From the NCBI GenBank assembly GCA_011174825.1, contig DUEZ01000025.1:1-56843 (forward strand): a DNA stretch of 56,843 nucleotides. Direction: 5' to 3'. The stretch is from Anaerolineae bacterium (GTDB taxonomy: Bacteria; Chloroflexota; Anaerolineae; Anaerolineales; E44-bin32). The notes below the pieces were generated by a model. The model saw only the letters and a program-made list of their open reading frames with translations, did no database searches and was not told the DNA's origin. A program made the translations under genes and the position numbers. This document shows, piece by piece, positions 1 through 8,354 of the stretch. Position 1 is the stretch's first letter. Every line of letters starts with the position of its first letter.

Positions 1-131
1 AGCAGGATGCCAGCGAACAGGTAATGATGACGCTTTCTCCCCCTAGAAAGGACGAGAACCATCACCCCACTGTTGAGCAAAAAGCCTAAAAAGGACGTTA
101 TGGAGGTGACGATAACCGTAGCTGACGGCAT
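1..131 (-). CDS. N-terminus of a membrane protein, cut by window edge
   Basis: An open frame runs from an ATG at 131 down to base 1 with no stop, giving 43 residues. A strong ribosome binding site (GGGAGGGGAG) ends about five bases before the ATG. The peptide is one hydrophobic segment (about residues 5-29) followed by a basic stretch (SRGRKRHH) and a second hydrophobic start. That pattern resembles the first helices of multi-pass sensor kinases with a membrane N-terminus, but the fragment is too short to assign. It is divergent from the gene at 427. Confidence 0.5.
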   Translation of the reverse strand, partial: MPSATVIVTSITSFLGFLLNSGVMVLVLSRGRKRHHYLFAGIL

Positions 132-426
132 GGTTCTCCCCTCCCACAGGATGCTCCGCTGATGGGAGCCTTAGCAATCTACAAACTCACGATATCCGTT
201 AAAAGCTTATCCGGTTACTGACTTCCGGTCAAATCTTCTAGGCTTGAAGGGCGCACCTTCCTCCCCGGTGAGCAGCAGTTTGATGAGATCACGCTGATTT
301 GAGAAAAAGTGAACGAAAAACAATCTGCAGAGGTTCAATAGCATCATCTGTGGTTTAATAATCGACAATTGCTTAAGCGAATAGCCAAATAACATCCCGT
401 TCCAGATCGTTTTTCATAGGGAAACC
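132..426. other. divergent intergenic region
   Basis: This spacer separates two divergent genes and should hold both promoters. I see no convincing gene, RNA or repeat in it. A 62-codon minus-strand open frame here has no family resemblance and I treat it as chance. Confidence 0.4.
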
Positions 427-1470
427 ATGGACATAGCAGAAGCCCCTTGGGGTAAAGATATCAACGGTGATCCTTTAACCTGGTTATTGGAGGAAGACAT
501 CGAGAATCCAGGACCGCGTTACTTTGCACTGCGCGACCTATGTAATCTGCCGGACGATCACCCGGAGGTTGAAGCTGCGCGTCAAGCCATCCTACGCAGC
601 GGTCCTGTTCCCGTCATCTTGGACGCTCAGGAGACGGAGGGATATTGGGTTAAACCGGGTCCCGGCTACAACCCTAAGTACAGAGCCACGGTCTGGTCTG
701 TGATCTCGCTTGCTCAACTCGGTGCCGATCCAGAAGATCAACGTATCCATCACACTTGTGACTACCTTCTCGAACATGCTGTCGCAAAGACAGGCGCGTT
801 CTCGATGACGGGGACTCCTTCGGGGACGATCTACTGCTTGGCCGGCAACTTAATCGCTGCGCTGATAGATCTTGGTCGACTGAACGACCCACGATTGGCG
901 GCGGCGGCTGAGTGGCTAGCTCGTGCAACAACCGGTGAAGGGATGGCACCAATCGAGGAGAAAGGTGCCTCCCTGCGTTATCTAAAATCGGGGGTATGCG
1001 GTCCGAACTTTGAATGCTCGGCGAATAATAAACTCCCTTGCGCTTGGGGCGGTTTGAAGGCCATGCGTGCCTTCAGTCGGATCCCTGAGAATTCTCGCTC
1101 ACCACTTGTCCGCAAAGCGATCGACGTTGGCATCCGCTTCCTATTCAGTCGCGATCCGGCCCAAGCCGATTACCCCATGGGTTGGAGCGAAAAGCCCAAC
1201 CGCAGTTGGTGGAAGATTGGTTTCCCGAACTTCTACATATCCGATATGCTGGAAATTCTGGAGGTCCTGAGCGCGCTTGGACACGGTGGGAACGAACGGC
1301 TCGACGCCGCCTACCAATTGATCATCGATAAACAAGACGAGCAGGGACGGTGGCCTCTGGAGTATACCTACAACGGTAAGACGTGGGTTGATATCGAGGA
1401 AAAAGGGAAGCCAAGCAAGTGGGTGACCTTACGAGCATTACGAGCGATCAAAAACCGCGCACCTGGCTAA
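427..1470 (+). CDS. prenyltransferase/squalene-cyclase-like alpha/alpha-toroid protein
   Basis: This 347-residue soluble protein has repeated helical units typical of the terpenoid cyclase/prenyltransferase toroid fold, for example the segments around WSVISLAQLGADPEDQRI (about 90-107) and LDAAYQLIIDKQDEQGRW near the C-terminus. In this fold repeats often end in a G-x-W motif, as in QGRW here. Related proteins are often auto-named squalene cyclase or nitrogen-fixation-like without proof. I see no DxDD acid motif, so a cyclase activity is not supported. The start follows AGGGAAACC. Its 3' end overlaps the convergent MFS gene by four bases. Confidence 0.6.
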   Translation: MDIAEAPWGKDINGDPLTWLLEEDIENPGPRYFALRDLCNLPDDHPEVEAARQAILRSGPVPVILDAQETEGYWVKPGPGYNPKYRATVWSVISLAQLGADPEDQRIHHTCDYLLEHAVAKTGAFSMTGTPSGTIYCLAGNLIAALIDLGRLNDPRLAAAAEWLARATTGEGMAPIEEKGASLRYLKSGVCGPNFECSANNKLPCAWGGLKAMRAFSRIPENSRSPLVRKAIDVGIRFLFSRDPAQADYPMGWSEKPNRSWWKIGFPNFYISDMLEILEVLSALGHGGNERLDAAYQLIIDKQDEQGRWPLEYTYNGKTWVDIEEKGKPSKWVTLRALRAIKNRAPG

Positions 1471-2714
1471 CCCATCTGAGATCTCGCCTTCTCGTCCACT
1501 CCCAACAATTCTTCTTCTTTCGGCCTAAACTTGATCCATATCACGGGCAACGTGAGCAATGTAGCAAAGAGGGGGAAGTAGAAGGGTAAGCGCGGCGTGA
1601 AACGCTCCCACAGCATGGCCCCGATGTAGGGTGCCGGCAATGAGATCAGACCGATACTGGTGGAGAACAGCCCGAACGCCGTACCGCGCAACTTCATGGG
1701 TACCACCTTCGAGATCAACGAGTTGTAAGCCGGCTCGATCAGCGCACTGCCAAACCCGAAGAGAGCCCATACGACAGCAAACCCAAGGAAGGCTTTGCTG
1801 TTCAAGAAAACAGCCATTGCGGCGGCGATCAGGCCAAAACCGAGAACGATCCCCAAACGCTCCCCTTTTCTGTCGGATAACCAACCGGACGGTGTCAGGA
1901 GCACCATCGTGACGATCGCATGTATGGATGACAGCCAGCCGATCTCGATATTGGTGAGTCCGGTTATATTCTGCATGTAGAGGGGTAACAACTGAAACGC
2001 CATGTTGAAGGTCACATCTCGCACGCCATCAGAGATGAAGATCCACGTCACGATGCCACCCGCGAGCACAAGCCCTCCCATCGCTGCCAGGCTCGTTTTC
2101 AATTGGGTGAACGAAGGCTTTTCTGAAGTCTCACTCGTCGCTCGGGCGGCGTCACGTGCCATGAGCAATCGAATAACGGTGGCCGCGCTATATAACACTG
2201 CAGCGACGATGAACATGCTCCTGAAGCCATAATATTGTGATATGTAACCACCTATCGGAGGGCCAACGATCCCCACGATCATAAATAGGGCATGCGACAT
2301 GCCATAGACTCGGCCGCGGGCACCCTCTGCAGACTCCTCGGAGATAAACGCCATGTAGCTGGGTGAGACGAACGAGGTGGCCATCGCTCCCGTTACCGTC
2401 GCAATGAGCAACCACTCCCACGAGGGGGCGAAGATATACGCAATGTAACCCAGCAACCCTCCCAGGCTACCGATAGCTATGGCTTGTAAGCGCCCGATCG
2501 CATCTGACAGCCATCCACCGAAAATCTGGAAAGCTAACGGAGCAACGGCTCCAATGGTAAAAAACAACCCAACCTGCCCAACATCGGCCCCCAATTCCTG
2601 TACATACAGCGGTAGCAATGGCATAAACATTTGCCCAGAGATGTTCGCCAGGATCATCGTCCCCATGAACAATAACAAGCGGCGCGTCATCAAGGGTATC
2701 TTTTTTGTTTCCAT
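1467..2714 (-). CDS. MFS transporter
   Basis: A 415-residue integral membrane protein with about twelve hydrophobic segments. It carries the major facilitator signature between helices 2 and 3 (GGWLSDAIGRLQAIAIG) and its echo in the second half (GWLSDRKGERLGIVLGF). This is the layout of drug/H+ antiporters and related exporters, but the substrate cannot be told from sequence. The ribosome binding site is weak. It is a single-gene unit convergent with the toroid-fold gene, so it is probably expressed from its own promoter upstream of 2714. Confidence 0.85.
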   Translation of the reverse strand: METKKIPLMTRRLLLFMGTMILANISGQMFMPLLPLYVQELGADVGQVGLFFTIGAVAPLAFQIFGGWLSDAIGRLQAIAIGSLGGLLGYIAYIFAPSWEWLLIATVTGAMATSFVSPSYMAFISEESAEGARGRVYGMSHALFMIVGIVGPPIGGYISQYYGFRSMFIVAAVLYSAATVIRLLMARDAARATSETSEKPSFTQLKTSLAAMGGLVLAGGIVTWIFISDGVRDVTFNMAFQLLPLYMQNITGLTNIEIGWLSSIHAIVTMVLLTPSGWLSDRKGERLGIVLGFGLIAAAMAVFLNSKAFLGFAVVWALFGFGSALIEPAYNSLISKVVPMKLRGTAFGLFSTSIGLISLPAPYIGAMLWERFTPRLPFYFPLFATLLTLPVIWIKFRPKEEELLGVDEKARSQMG

Positions 2715-2771
2715 AGGTTTCCAAGCTTTGAGATCAAGATCGAGCGAACGCGGGTGTAGCTTAAAAAGATT

Positions 2772-2823
2772 GGGGGGAAGACCTCAGGTCAAGAGCCATC
2801 CTGCCCATGGCTCTCCTCCCCCC
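2772..2823. repeat. intergenic hairpin
   Basis: A strong imperfect hairpin lies in the 310-base gap between the divergent MFS and DinB genes. The arms are GGGGGGA...TCCCCCC-like outside and AGAGCCAT/ATGGCTCT inside. There is no U-tract, so it is not an obvious terminator. The rest of the gap shows nothing I can name. Confidence 0.45.
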
Positions 2824-3024
2824 GGCATCGTTGTGGGCTACAAGTTTCGTCTTCCCACCAAGTCGTTGAACGGGAGAATTGTAATCGAAAATCGATCACC
2901 TTGGTAAGGAGATGCCCTAATTACTCACAAAAGCGCCCAGACATCCATCCCTTCTCTGGTTGACAGCACCAAGACGCCTTCCTACAATGTGAACAACCTT
3001 CAAGGATGCCGGGTAGGAGGGGAC

Positions 3025-3510
3025 ATGATCGACCCTGAACAACTGGCTAATGCCTTTGGCCTCAATCTAAATATCATCCGAATGCAGACAGAAGGCTTGA
3101 CACACGAAGACAGCCTTCTGCAACCTCCATTCCGTGGCAATTGTCTGAATTGGGTGCTGGGTCACATCGCGACGAATCGAAACCGTGTGTTAATCGCGCT
3201 CGGCGAAGAACCTATCTTGAGCATAGAAGAAACGGTCCGTTATGAGAGTAGCTCGGAACCCATTACGGGAGAAGAAGAGAGCGTTCTCACACTGGTCATG
3301 TTGCTCGCCGCACTCGAACGCGCCCAAGAGAAGATAGCTACGGCGTTGGGGCGGATAACGGTTGAGGAATTAGCAACCGAAATTGAAGTCGGAGATCGCC
3401 CAATGACTCTAGGACAACGCCTATTTGGGCTGTACTTTCATGAGACCTATCACACCGGCCAAACGGAAACCCTTCGGCAATTGGCAGGGATGGACGACAA
3501 AGTTATTTAA
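3025..3510 (+). CDS. DinB family protein
   Basis: A 161-residue four-helix-bundle protein of the DinB/YfiT group, which often use a metal and low-molecular-weight thiols in detoxification. The histidines that would bind metal are visible: one in NWVLGHIATNRNRVL and two in YFHETYHTGQ near the C-terminus. I start the gene at the ATG at 3025 because GTAGGAGGGG sits just upstream. An upstream GTG at 2989 has no such site and would add 12 residues the family does not need. Substrate unknown. Confidence 0.75.
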   Translation: MIDPEQLANAFGLNLNIIRMQTEGLTHEDSLLQPPFRGNCLNWVLGHIATNRNRVLIALGEEPILSIEETVRYESSSEPITGEEESVLTLVMLLAALERAQEKIATALGRITVEELATEIEVGDRPMTLGQRLFGLYFHETYHTGQTETLRQLAGMDDKVI

Positions 3511-3663
3511 AGACGATTGGACTGAAAAACAGACCCTGACGTGGAAGAGAACCGAATCTTAACCCTTGTGCTTAGCTTGTCGAGGGGTTACCGTAGATTT
3601 GAAGGAGCCATTGCTCACGACGCCTCATGAAATGGACTACCCATTAAGGAGCGGGAGAATCGA

Positions 3664-3888
3664 ATGATCCATACCCAGACCAAGCATTTCGTCTATGTTT
3701 TCGACCCTATACGCCCAGAACTGGTCACTAACCCGGATTCATGGACAGAAAAAGATGAGCAGATCGGTGAAAGACACGCAACCTACCTTGAGCAAGCTAT
3801 GGAGGAGGGGACGGTCCTTTTAGCAGGCAGGTCGTTAGATGGTAGAGGACCAGCGGTCGTTATTATTGAAGCTGATTCTGAGGTCTAA
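3664..3888 (+). CDS. YciI-like protein, prematurely ended (probably broken)
   Basis: This short gene (74 residues) starts after GGAGCGGGAG and matches the first three quarters of a YciI-like protein, including HATYLEQAMEEGTVLLAG and the strand GPAVVIIEADSE. The family normally runs to about 95 residues with an EARRF helix next. Here the frame reads SEV, a TAA stop, then ARRFYVG in the same frame, so one stop codon interrupts the expected continuation. Directly after that comes palindromic repeat sequence in place of the remaining C-terminus. Seen: the stop and the resumed family-like residues. Inferred: decay of a once functional gene. Confidence 0.6.
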   Translation: MIHTQTKHFVYVFDPIRPELVTNPDSWTEKDEQIGERHATYLEQAMEEGTVLLAGRSLDGRGPAVVIIEADSEV

Positions 3889-3895
3889 GCCCGAA

Positions 3896-3950
3896 GGTTC
3901 TATGTGGGGAGTGGGCTTTGCCCACATCCCGCACCCCACTCTCTTTCACA
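3896..3950. repeat. degenerate core of the 110-bp palindrome family
   Basis: An imperfect palindrome (GTGGGGAGTGGGC ... GCCCAC ... CCCCAC) resembling the central part of the family at 3987, 10015, 29871 and 40009, but lacking its ends. It begins within the expected 3' end of the YciI-like gene. Confidence 0.4.
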
Positions 3951-3986
3951 CATCTGTAATTCACCCAATCATGTCAACTATGAGCC

Positions 3987-4096
3987 CACTAAAAAAGCCT
4001 TGCGAAAAGAGGGAATGGGGTATATGTGGGGGAGGGGGCTGCGCCCCCACCCCCACATATACCAGTCTTCCTCTCGCAATTGGCCTTTTTTTAGTG
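3987..4096. repeat. 110-bp palindromic element, copy A
   Basis: The element is nearly self-complementary over its whole length. It begins CACTAAAAAAGCC and ends GGCCTTTTTTTAGTG; the core is TATATGTGGGGG...CCCCCACATATA around a GGGCTGCGCCC centre. It sits between the convergent YciI-like and bactofilin genes. Three more good copies lie elsewhere in the window. No coding capacity, so if it moves it needs an enzyme encoded elsewhere. Confidence 0.85.
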
Positions 4097-4194
4097 GATT
4101 CAGCTATTCAAACCTATAAGAACATCCGAAGTCCTGCGGACTTCGGAAATCCACTTCAAACCCTAGTAGAAATTCACCTCGCTGATCGGAGAAC

Positions 4195-4656
4195 CTACGT
4201 ACCCTCCTGAGATTGTTCTCCCTCTTCAGCGATGTCTTCGGACACAACTTCCTCACCCAGCTCCGCCACTGGTCCCAAGCCGAGATCCAAATCTTCTTCC
4301 ATTGTGATCTTGCCTCGTAAGAAGGCCCCCTCCTGGGTTGAGAAGGACATCGTGACGACATCCCCCCAGACCCGGCCGGTGCGGGTGATCTCGACTTTGT
4401 TGGCGGTGATATCGCCCTTGACCGATCCTGCTACGATGACCGTCATGGCCCGGATATGCTCGCAGGTCACTCTCCCCCTCTCACCGATCACGACCAGACC
4501 ACGCAACGCAATCTCACCATCAAAAGCGCCTTCTATTCGTATGCCGCCCGTTCCACTGATCTGGCCCTGCCAGGCGATACCTGGTCCAAACACTGAGTCC
4601 ACACGTTCCGAGAGCTTTTCGGAGGTAGCGGAAATATCATCTTTTCTGCGAAACAT
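4195..4656 (-). CDS. bactofilin (polymer-forming cytoskeletal protein)
   Basis: A 153-residue protein of the bactofilin family (DUF583), which polymerise without nucleotide into filaments at the membrane. The central region (about 30-110) shows the right-handed beta-helix pattern of short repeats: GGIRIEGAFDGEI, GLVVIGERGRVTCEHI, AMTVIVAGSVKGDITA, KVEITRTGRVWGDV. The N-terminus (MFRRKDD) is short and charged, as usual; the C-terminus is a long acidic tail ending at 4195. I see no paired M23 peptidase next to it, though one lies at 44.6 kb. Confidence 0.85.
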   Translation of the reverse strand: MFRRKDDISATSEKLSERVDSVFGPGIAWQGQISGTGGIRIEGAFDGEIALRGLVVIGERGRVTCEHIRAMTVIVAGSVKGDITANKVEITRTGRVWGDVVTMSFSTQEGAFLRGKITMEEDLDLGLGPVAELGEEVVSEDIAEEGEQSQEGT

Positions 4657-4720
4657 CGTGCCTCCAAGCCTGTCGCCACCGGAGGATACTCTGGTGATGA
4701 GGGCCTGTCAATGAGATAGG

Positions 4721-4925
4721 CCCCTCTCCCCTGTGAGGAGACGGTTAGGGTGAGGGGAGGTCCAACCACTACATCCACCCTCACCCTTGCCCTCTCCCTG
4801 AAAGGGAGAGGGTGAGAGTCCTCTCTCCCCTGTGGGGAGAGGGTTAAGGTGAGGGGAGGTGCAGCCGTTACATCTACCATCACCCCTCCCTCTCCCCGTT
4901 CTGTACACCCGGTAGGGAGAGGGAG
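4721..4925. repeat. CCCTCTCCC-type inverted/tandem repeat array
   Basis: Two direct copies of CTCTCCCCTGTGRGGAGA followed by GGTTARGGTGAGGGGAGGT, separated by the hairpin CCCTCTCCCTGAAAGGGAGAGGG. A second instance lies at 6690-6799. It fills the gap between the P1-peptidase 3' end and the bactofilin start. Confidence 0.75.
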
Positions 4926-4942
4926 AGAAGCTCAGGTTTTCC

Positions 4943-5938
4943 TCAAAGATCTCTTACCGATGGTACACCACCAGCCTTCTCGGCTGCCATGACGGCACGC
5001 ACAATAGCTTGAGCAACCACCTCTGCAGCATACGCGCCCACGACACTAACATCGATCTTCTTTCTTCCCATTGACAACGCGAAGATGGTGTCACCATCGT
5101 GCATTGTATGCGCCGGGCGTACAGCACGTGCGATCCCATTATGAGCCATTTGTGCCACCTTGTTGGCTTCTTCTTTGGTCAGATCGGCGTCCGTAGCCAC
5201 CACGCCGATGACACTGTTGCTTCGAGAAGCAAGGCGCAGTGCGGTTCGACCAATCCTGCCCTTCATCGCCTCTAAGGTATCGATAAATGGCCCTTCCCCT
5301 CCGACGTGAATAGGTCCTACCTTTGCCGGTCGCGTCCCAGCCAAGATCATACCTGTTGTTGGGTCAATCACGTCACCAAATGGATTGGCGACCACGATCG
5401 CGCCAACAACCGCCCCGCCCCCCAGTTCGGTACTCGCAGTTCCGATCCCTGATTTCATGGCTCCCGCAGGACCCAGTAGTTGCCCAGCTATGGCCCCCAT
5501 CCCGGCCCCGGCGTTGCCCTCCGCAGGAGGTTCATCTGAAGTTGCTTGACATGCAGCATAACCCATCGCTGCATCCGGTCGCACATTCGACTGACCTACA
5601 TGTAGGTCAAAGATGATGGCTGCGGGGACAATGGGCACCTTGGCTACCTGGGTATCGTAGCCAATCCCACGTTCCTCAAGGTACCGGACCACACCCCCTG
5701 CTGCATCTAGACCGAACGCTGATCCACCCGACAGCAAGACGGCGTGAACCTTCTGGACTTTATGCAGCGGACGAAGCAAGTCGGTCTCTCGCGTACCCGG
5801 AGCTCCCCCACGCTGGTCCACACCCGCGACAGCACCATCTCCACACAGCACGACCGTGCAGCCGGTCAACGCCTCCACATCGTGAGCATGTCCCACACGG
5901 ATACCAGGCACGTCGGTGATGGAGGTTTTTAGGCCCAT
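4943..5938 (-). CDS. P1 family (DmpA-like) aminopeptidase
   Basis: A 331-residue protein of the DmpA/L-aminopeptidase D-esterase fold, enzymes that cleave themselves in two and become N-terminal nucleophile hydrolases. Family hallmarks are VPGIRVGHAHD near the start, VLLSGGSAFGLDAAGGV (about 65-85) and NSVIGVVATDADL near residue 240, where the Asn-Ser pair is the likely self-cleavage and nucleophile site. The start follows GAGGAGTTCACA. It precedes the adenosine-kinase-family gene in sequence but lies downstream of it in transcription, separated by an inverted repeat. Substrate not predictable. Confidence 0.85.
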   Translation of the reverse strand: MGLKTSITDVPGIRVGHAHDVEALTGCTVVLCGDGAVAGVDQRGGAPGTRETDLLRPLHKVQKVHAVLLSGGSAFGLDAAGGVVRYLEERGIGYDTQVAKVPIVPAAIIFDLHVGQSNVRPDAAMGYAACQATSDEPPAEGNAGAGMGAIAGQLLGPAGAMKSGIGTASTELGGGAVVGAIVVANPFGDVIDPTTGMILAGTRPAKVGPIHVGGEGPFIDTLEAMKGRIGRTALRLASRSNSVIGVVATDADLTKEEANKVAQMAHNGIARAVRPAHTMHDGDTIFALSMGRKKIDVSVVGAYAAEVVAQAIVRAVMAAEKAGGVPSVRDL

Positions 5939-5950
5939 TGTGAACTCCTC

Positions 5951-6032
5951 GGGATCATAGGGATCGGGGATCAGGGATCAGGTTTAGATGGATTCCTAAC
6001 TCCTAATCCCCAATCCCTGATCCCTAATCCCC
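5951..6032. repeat. GGGATTAGGGATCAGG-type inverted repeat
   Basis: Left arm GGGATCGGGGATCAGGGATC, right arm CCAATCCCTGATCCCTAATC. One of several copies in the window; here it separates two minus-strand genes. Confidence 0.75.
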
Positions 6033-6034
6033 TT

Positions 6035-6520
6035 TTATCCCAACTTATACCCAATCTTCCGCAAGAACGCTTTGCGCTCGGCGATATCCTCCTCGCTCTC
6101 AATGCCCTGGGTTTTCATCCCATCGATCACACCGAGAATACCCCTTCCCTGGTCCGTTTCGGCAAGGATCACCTCAACCGGGTTCGCCGTCGCACAGTAG
6201 ATTCGACAGATCTCCGGAACAGCTTTGATCGCGTTGAGCACATTGACGGGGAAAATGTTACCCAAAAAGATGATAAAGATGTGACCAGCGGAGAGCGCGA
6301 GCGCGTTTTTCTTTGCCAACTCGATCAGCTCATCTGACGTGCCGCTTGCCCGCACTAGAGCCGGACCTGATGATTCACAAAATGCCACGCCAAACTCAAC
6401 ACCGGGCACAGCGCCGACCATGGCCTCATGAATATCCTCGACGGTCTTGATGAAATGGGACTGCCCCAAAATGATGTTCACCGCTTCGGGTTTCTCGATC
6501 TTAATCGTCAGCAGTTCCAT
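6035..6520 (-). CDS. adenosine-specific kinase family protein (COG1839/DUF355)
   Basis: A 161-residue protein that matches the small COG1839 family along its whole length, including VEFGVAFCESSGPALVRASG (about 43-62) and RIYCATANPVEVILAETDQG. Members are named adenosine-specific kinase or adenosine monophosphate-protein transferase on limited evidence, so the activity should be read as provisional. I choose the ATG at 6520 because AGGAGG lies seven bases before it; a GTG two codons upstream sits too close to that site. Confidence 0.75.
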   Translation of the reverse strand: MELLTIKIEKPEAVNIILGQSHFIKTVEDIHEAMVGAVPGVEFGVAFCESSGPALVRASGTSDELIELAKKNALALSAGHIFIIFLGNIFPVNVLNAIKAVPEICRIYCATANPVEVILAETDQGRGILGVIDGMKTQGIESEEDIAERKAFLRKIGYKLG

Positions 6521-6689
6521 GAGCACACCTCCTATGACAAGTTAAACTTGATGGACTACCCTGTAGAAGAAAGTATTTGATGCATGCGGAATAATGGATC
6601 GTATCATCTTACGCTCGATCCCCGCATGAAGATCCCCGTCCCATTGTAGCCCAGTCATGAAGATGATACATCATTGAGTTTAAAGAATA

Positions 6690-6799
6690 CCCTCTCCCCT
6701 GTGGGGAGAGGGTCAGGTTGAGGGGAGGTTGACTGACTCGTCCACCCTCACCCCTGCCCTCTCCCTGAAAGGGAGAGGGTGAAAGAGCCCCTCTCACTC
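6690..6799. repeat. CCCTCTCCC-type repeat, second instance
   Basis: Same units as at 4721: CCTCTCCCCTGTGGGGAGAG, then GAGGGGAGGT and the hairpin CCCTCTCCCTGAAAGGGAGAGGG. Lies between the DUF3048 3' end and the start of the gene at 6520. Confidence 0.75.
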
Positions 6800-6850
6800 G
6801 TTGGGCAAGGGAGAGAGCCCCGCTTGCTGGAGACTACAGCGAAAGGGTCA

Positions 6851-8077
6851 TCATCTGGGCGGATTGTGATAGCGAACAATCATCGACTGCGGATACCAAG
6901 TCGATTGCCAGCTTACGACCTCAAAAAAGGTGCTTCCAGGTTTGAGTGGGATCGGGTTCCCATCATCATCGTGGAGGACCAACTCACCTCTACGAGTGGA
7001 CCATCTGACATCAAAGACCTTTCCATCTCTGAAAAGAAGTCCTTTTTGGTCCCATACATAGACAAGTTCCATCTCGATGATCGTAGGGGTAACAAAGCGG
7101 TGCTGTGCCCACATCACAACGACGTTATCAAATGCCAACTGCTCACCCGTGAGTCGATCCGTGGCAGGGTAAAGTTCTCCTGTGCCATCCGCCTTGTCTT
7201 GGAAACGTAGGTATGCAACAAGTTCGGGATCGTACTCCCAGCCAATTTGATTGAGGTGGTTGTACACAATGCGAACGAAGCGCGCCTCCTCGCCCCCGGA
7301 TGGCGGGACGGGGTCAAAGACCAGCGTGGTGTACTGGGAGGGGTCTACATGACAGCCCGAATCACCGGCCAGGTCACCCACCGCTACTCCAGCGCTGTTG
7401 ATGTCGTCTGGATTGGAACTATAAACTGAAGAACGGCCGGTTAGTTGAGCGGCAACATCGCTCGAAGCCCCCGCCGTGATCAAACGACCGCCCTGAAAGA
7501 GGGTTTTAATATCCTCATATACCACCCGTCCAGACCGTACGGGACCGATAACAAAACCTTCTTCTGATCCTTCGGCCAATCGATTGTTGATGATCTCCTC
7601 TAGATCCTGAATATAATCACCATAAAATACCGTTAGCAAACGCGTCATCCCTTCACCGATGAAGGTTTCCCAAACCTGCGCGGCTGCGGAAAGACCTGCT
7701 TGAGGTCGAGAGGAAACGGGGAAATTGGACACCGAAACCAGTAAAGGGCGCTGACAGAGTGTAGCCGGATCCTGAACCGGTTGTCCGGTAAGCGGGTTGA
7801 TCGCTTTTGGCTCTGGGGTCTTTGTAGGCGTGGACGTGGGCGATGGGGGTGGTGCCGTTGGGCTGGGCGGGATCGAGGTAGATGTCAGGCTAGGCAATGC
7901 GGTGAAGGTCGCGGACGGTGTGCTCATTTGAGCCACCTCGCCCTCACCCTGCGATCTCTGTACCGTCCCCCCGGGCGGATCTTCGGAAGGAGGAGAGGCA
8001 CAGCCAGATAACATAAGGATTGTAACAAATAGCAGTATTCGAATACGACCCACTTTAGATAAACTTTGAAAAACCAT
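6851..8077 (-). CDS. DUF3048 (YerB-like) lipoprotein
   Basis: A 408-residue secreted lipoprotein. The signal peptide ends in the lipobox LMLSGC (Cys at about residue 27), followed by a low-complexity Thr/Ser/Pro linker (about 50-90) of the kind often seen in Chloroflexota surface proteins. The remainder matches DUF3048: NPLTGQPVQDP, RPLLVSVSNFP, then the C-terminal half ending near VVSWQSTWYPQSMIVRY. YerB-type proteins are extracytoplasmic and of unknown role. I start at 8077 because AAGGAGAATTTG precedes that ATG; the longer frame has no site. Confidence 0.85.
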   Translation of the reverse strand: MVFQSLSKVGRIRILLFVTILMLSGCASPPSEDPPGGTVQRSQGEGEVAQMSTPSATFTALPSLTSTSIPPSPTAPPPSPTSTPTKTPEPKAINPLTGQPVQDPATLCQRPLLVSVSNFPVSSRPQAGLSAAAQVWETFIGEGMTRLLTVFYGDYIQDLEEIINNRLAEGSEEGFVIGPVRSGRVVYEDIKTLFQGGRLITAGASSDVAAQLTGRSSVYSSNPDDINSAGVAVGDLAGDSGCHVDPSQYTTLVFDPVPPSGGEEARFVRIVYNHLNQIGWEYDPELVAYLRFQDKADGTGELYPATDRLTGEQLAFDNVVVMWAQHRFVTPTIIEMELVYVWDQKGLLFRDGKVFDVRWSTRRGELVLHDDDGNPIPLKPGSTFFEVVSWQSTWYPQSMIVRYHNPPR

Positions 8078-8354
8078 CAAATTCTCCTTATAACCCACAC
8101 GAAAATTGAATAGGGAGTCTACTTCTCATTGTCCACCATGTCCACCCTGATCTTAGACCTACACATGAATGAGTCATAGATGATACAAGGGTGTGAAGGT
8201 GTGGAAAAAACCTTGATGATAATCCTATATCTATGGATGTTTGCGGCTATTTATGAACCGACAATACACGATTCCTGCAAGAGGCATTTGTCTTCGCAAT
8301 CCTGAATTCAGTCAATGAGGAGGAGGATCGTGTCCCTGTATAGGAGACGTTGCC

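Noticed and set aside
207..395. 62-codon minus-strand ORF in the left intergenic region
   Set aside because: No ribosome site, no family, and it would block the divergent promoter space.
3839..4210. 123-codon frame across the palindromes
   Set aside because: Composed of repeat sequence; the reading frame arises from the palindrome itself.
4232..4714. 160-codon frame antisense to the bactofilin
   Set aside because: Shadow of the beta-helix repeats; no motif and no ribosome site.
4721..4925. CRISPR array
   Set aside because: The repeats are inverted and unequal, spacers are not of even length, and no cas gene is near.
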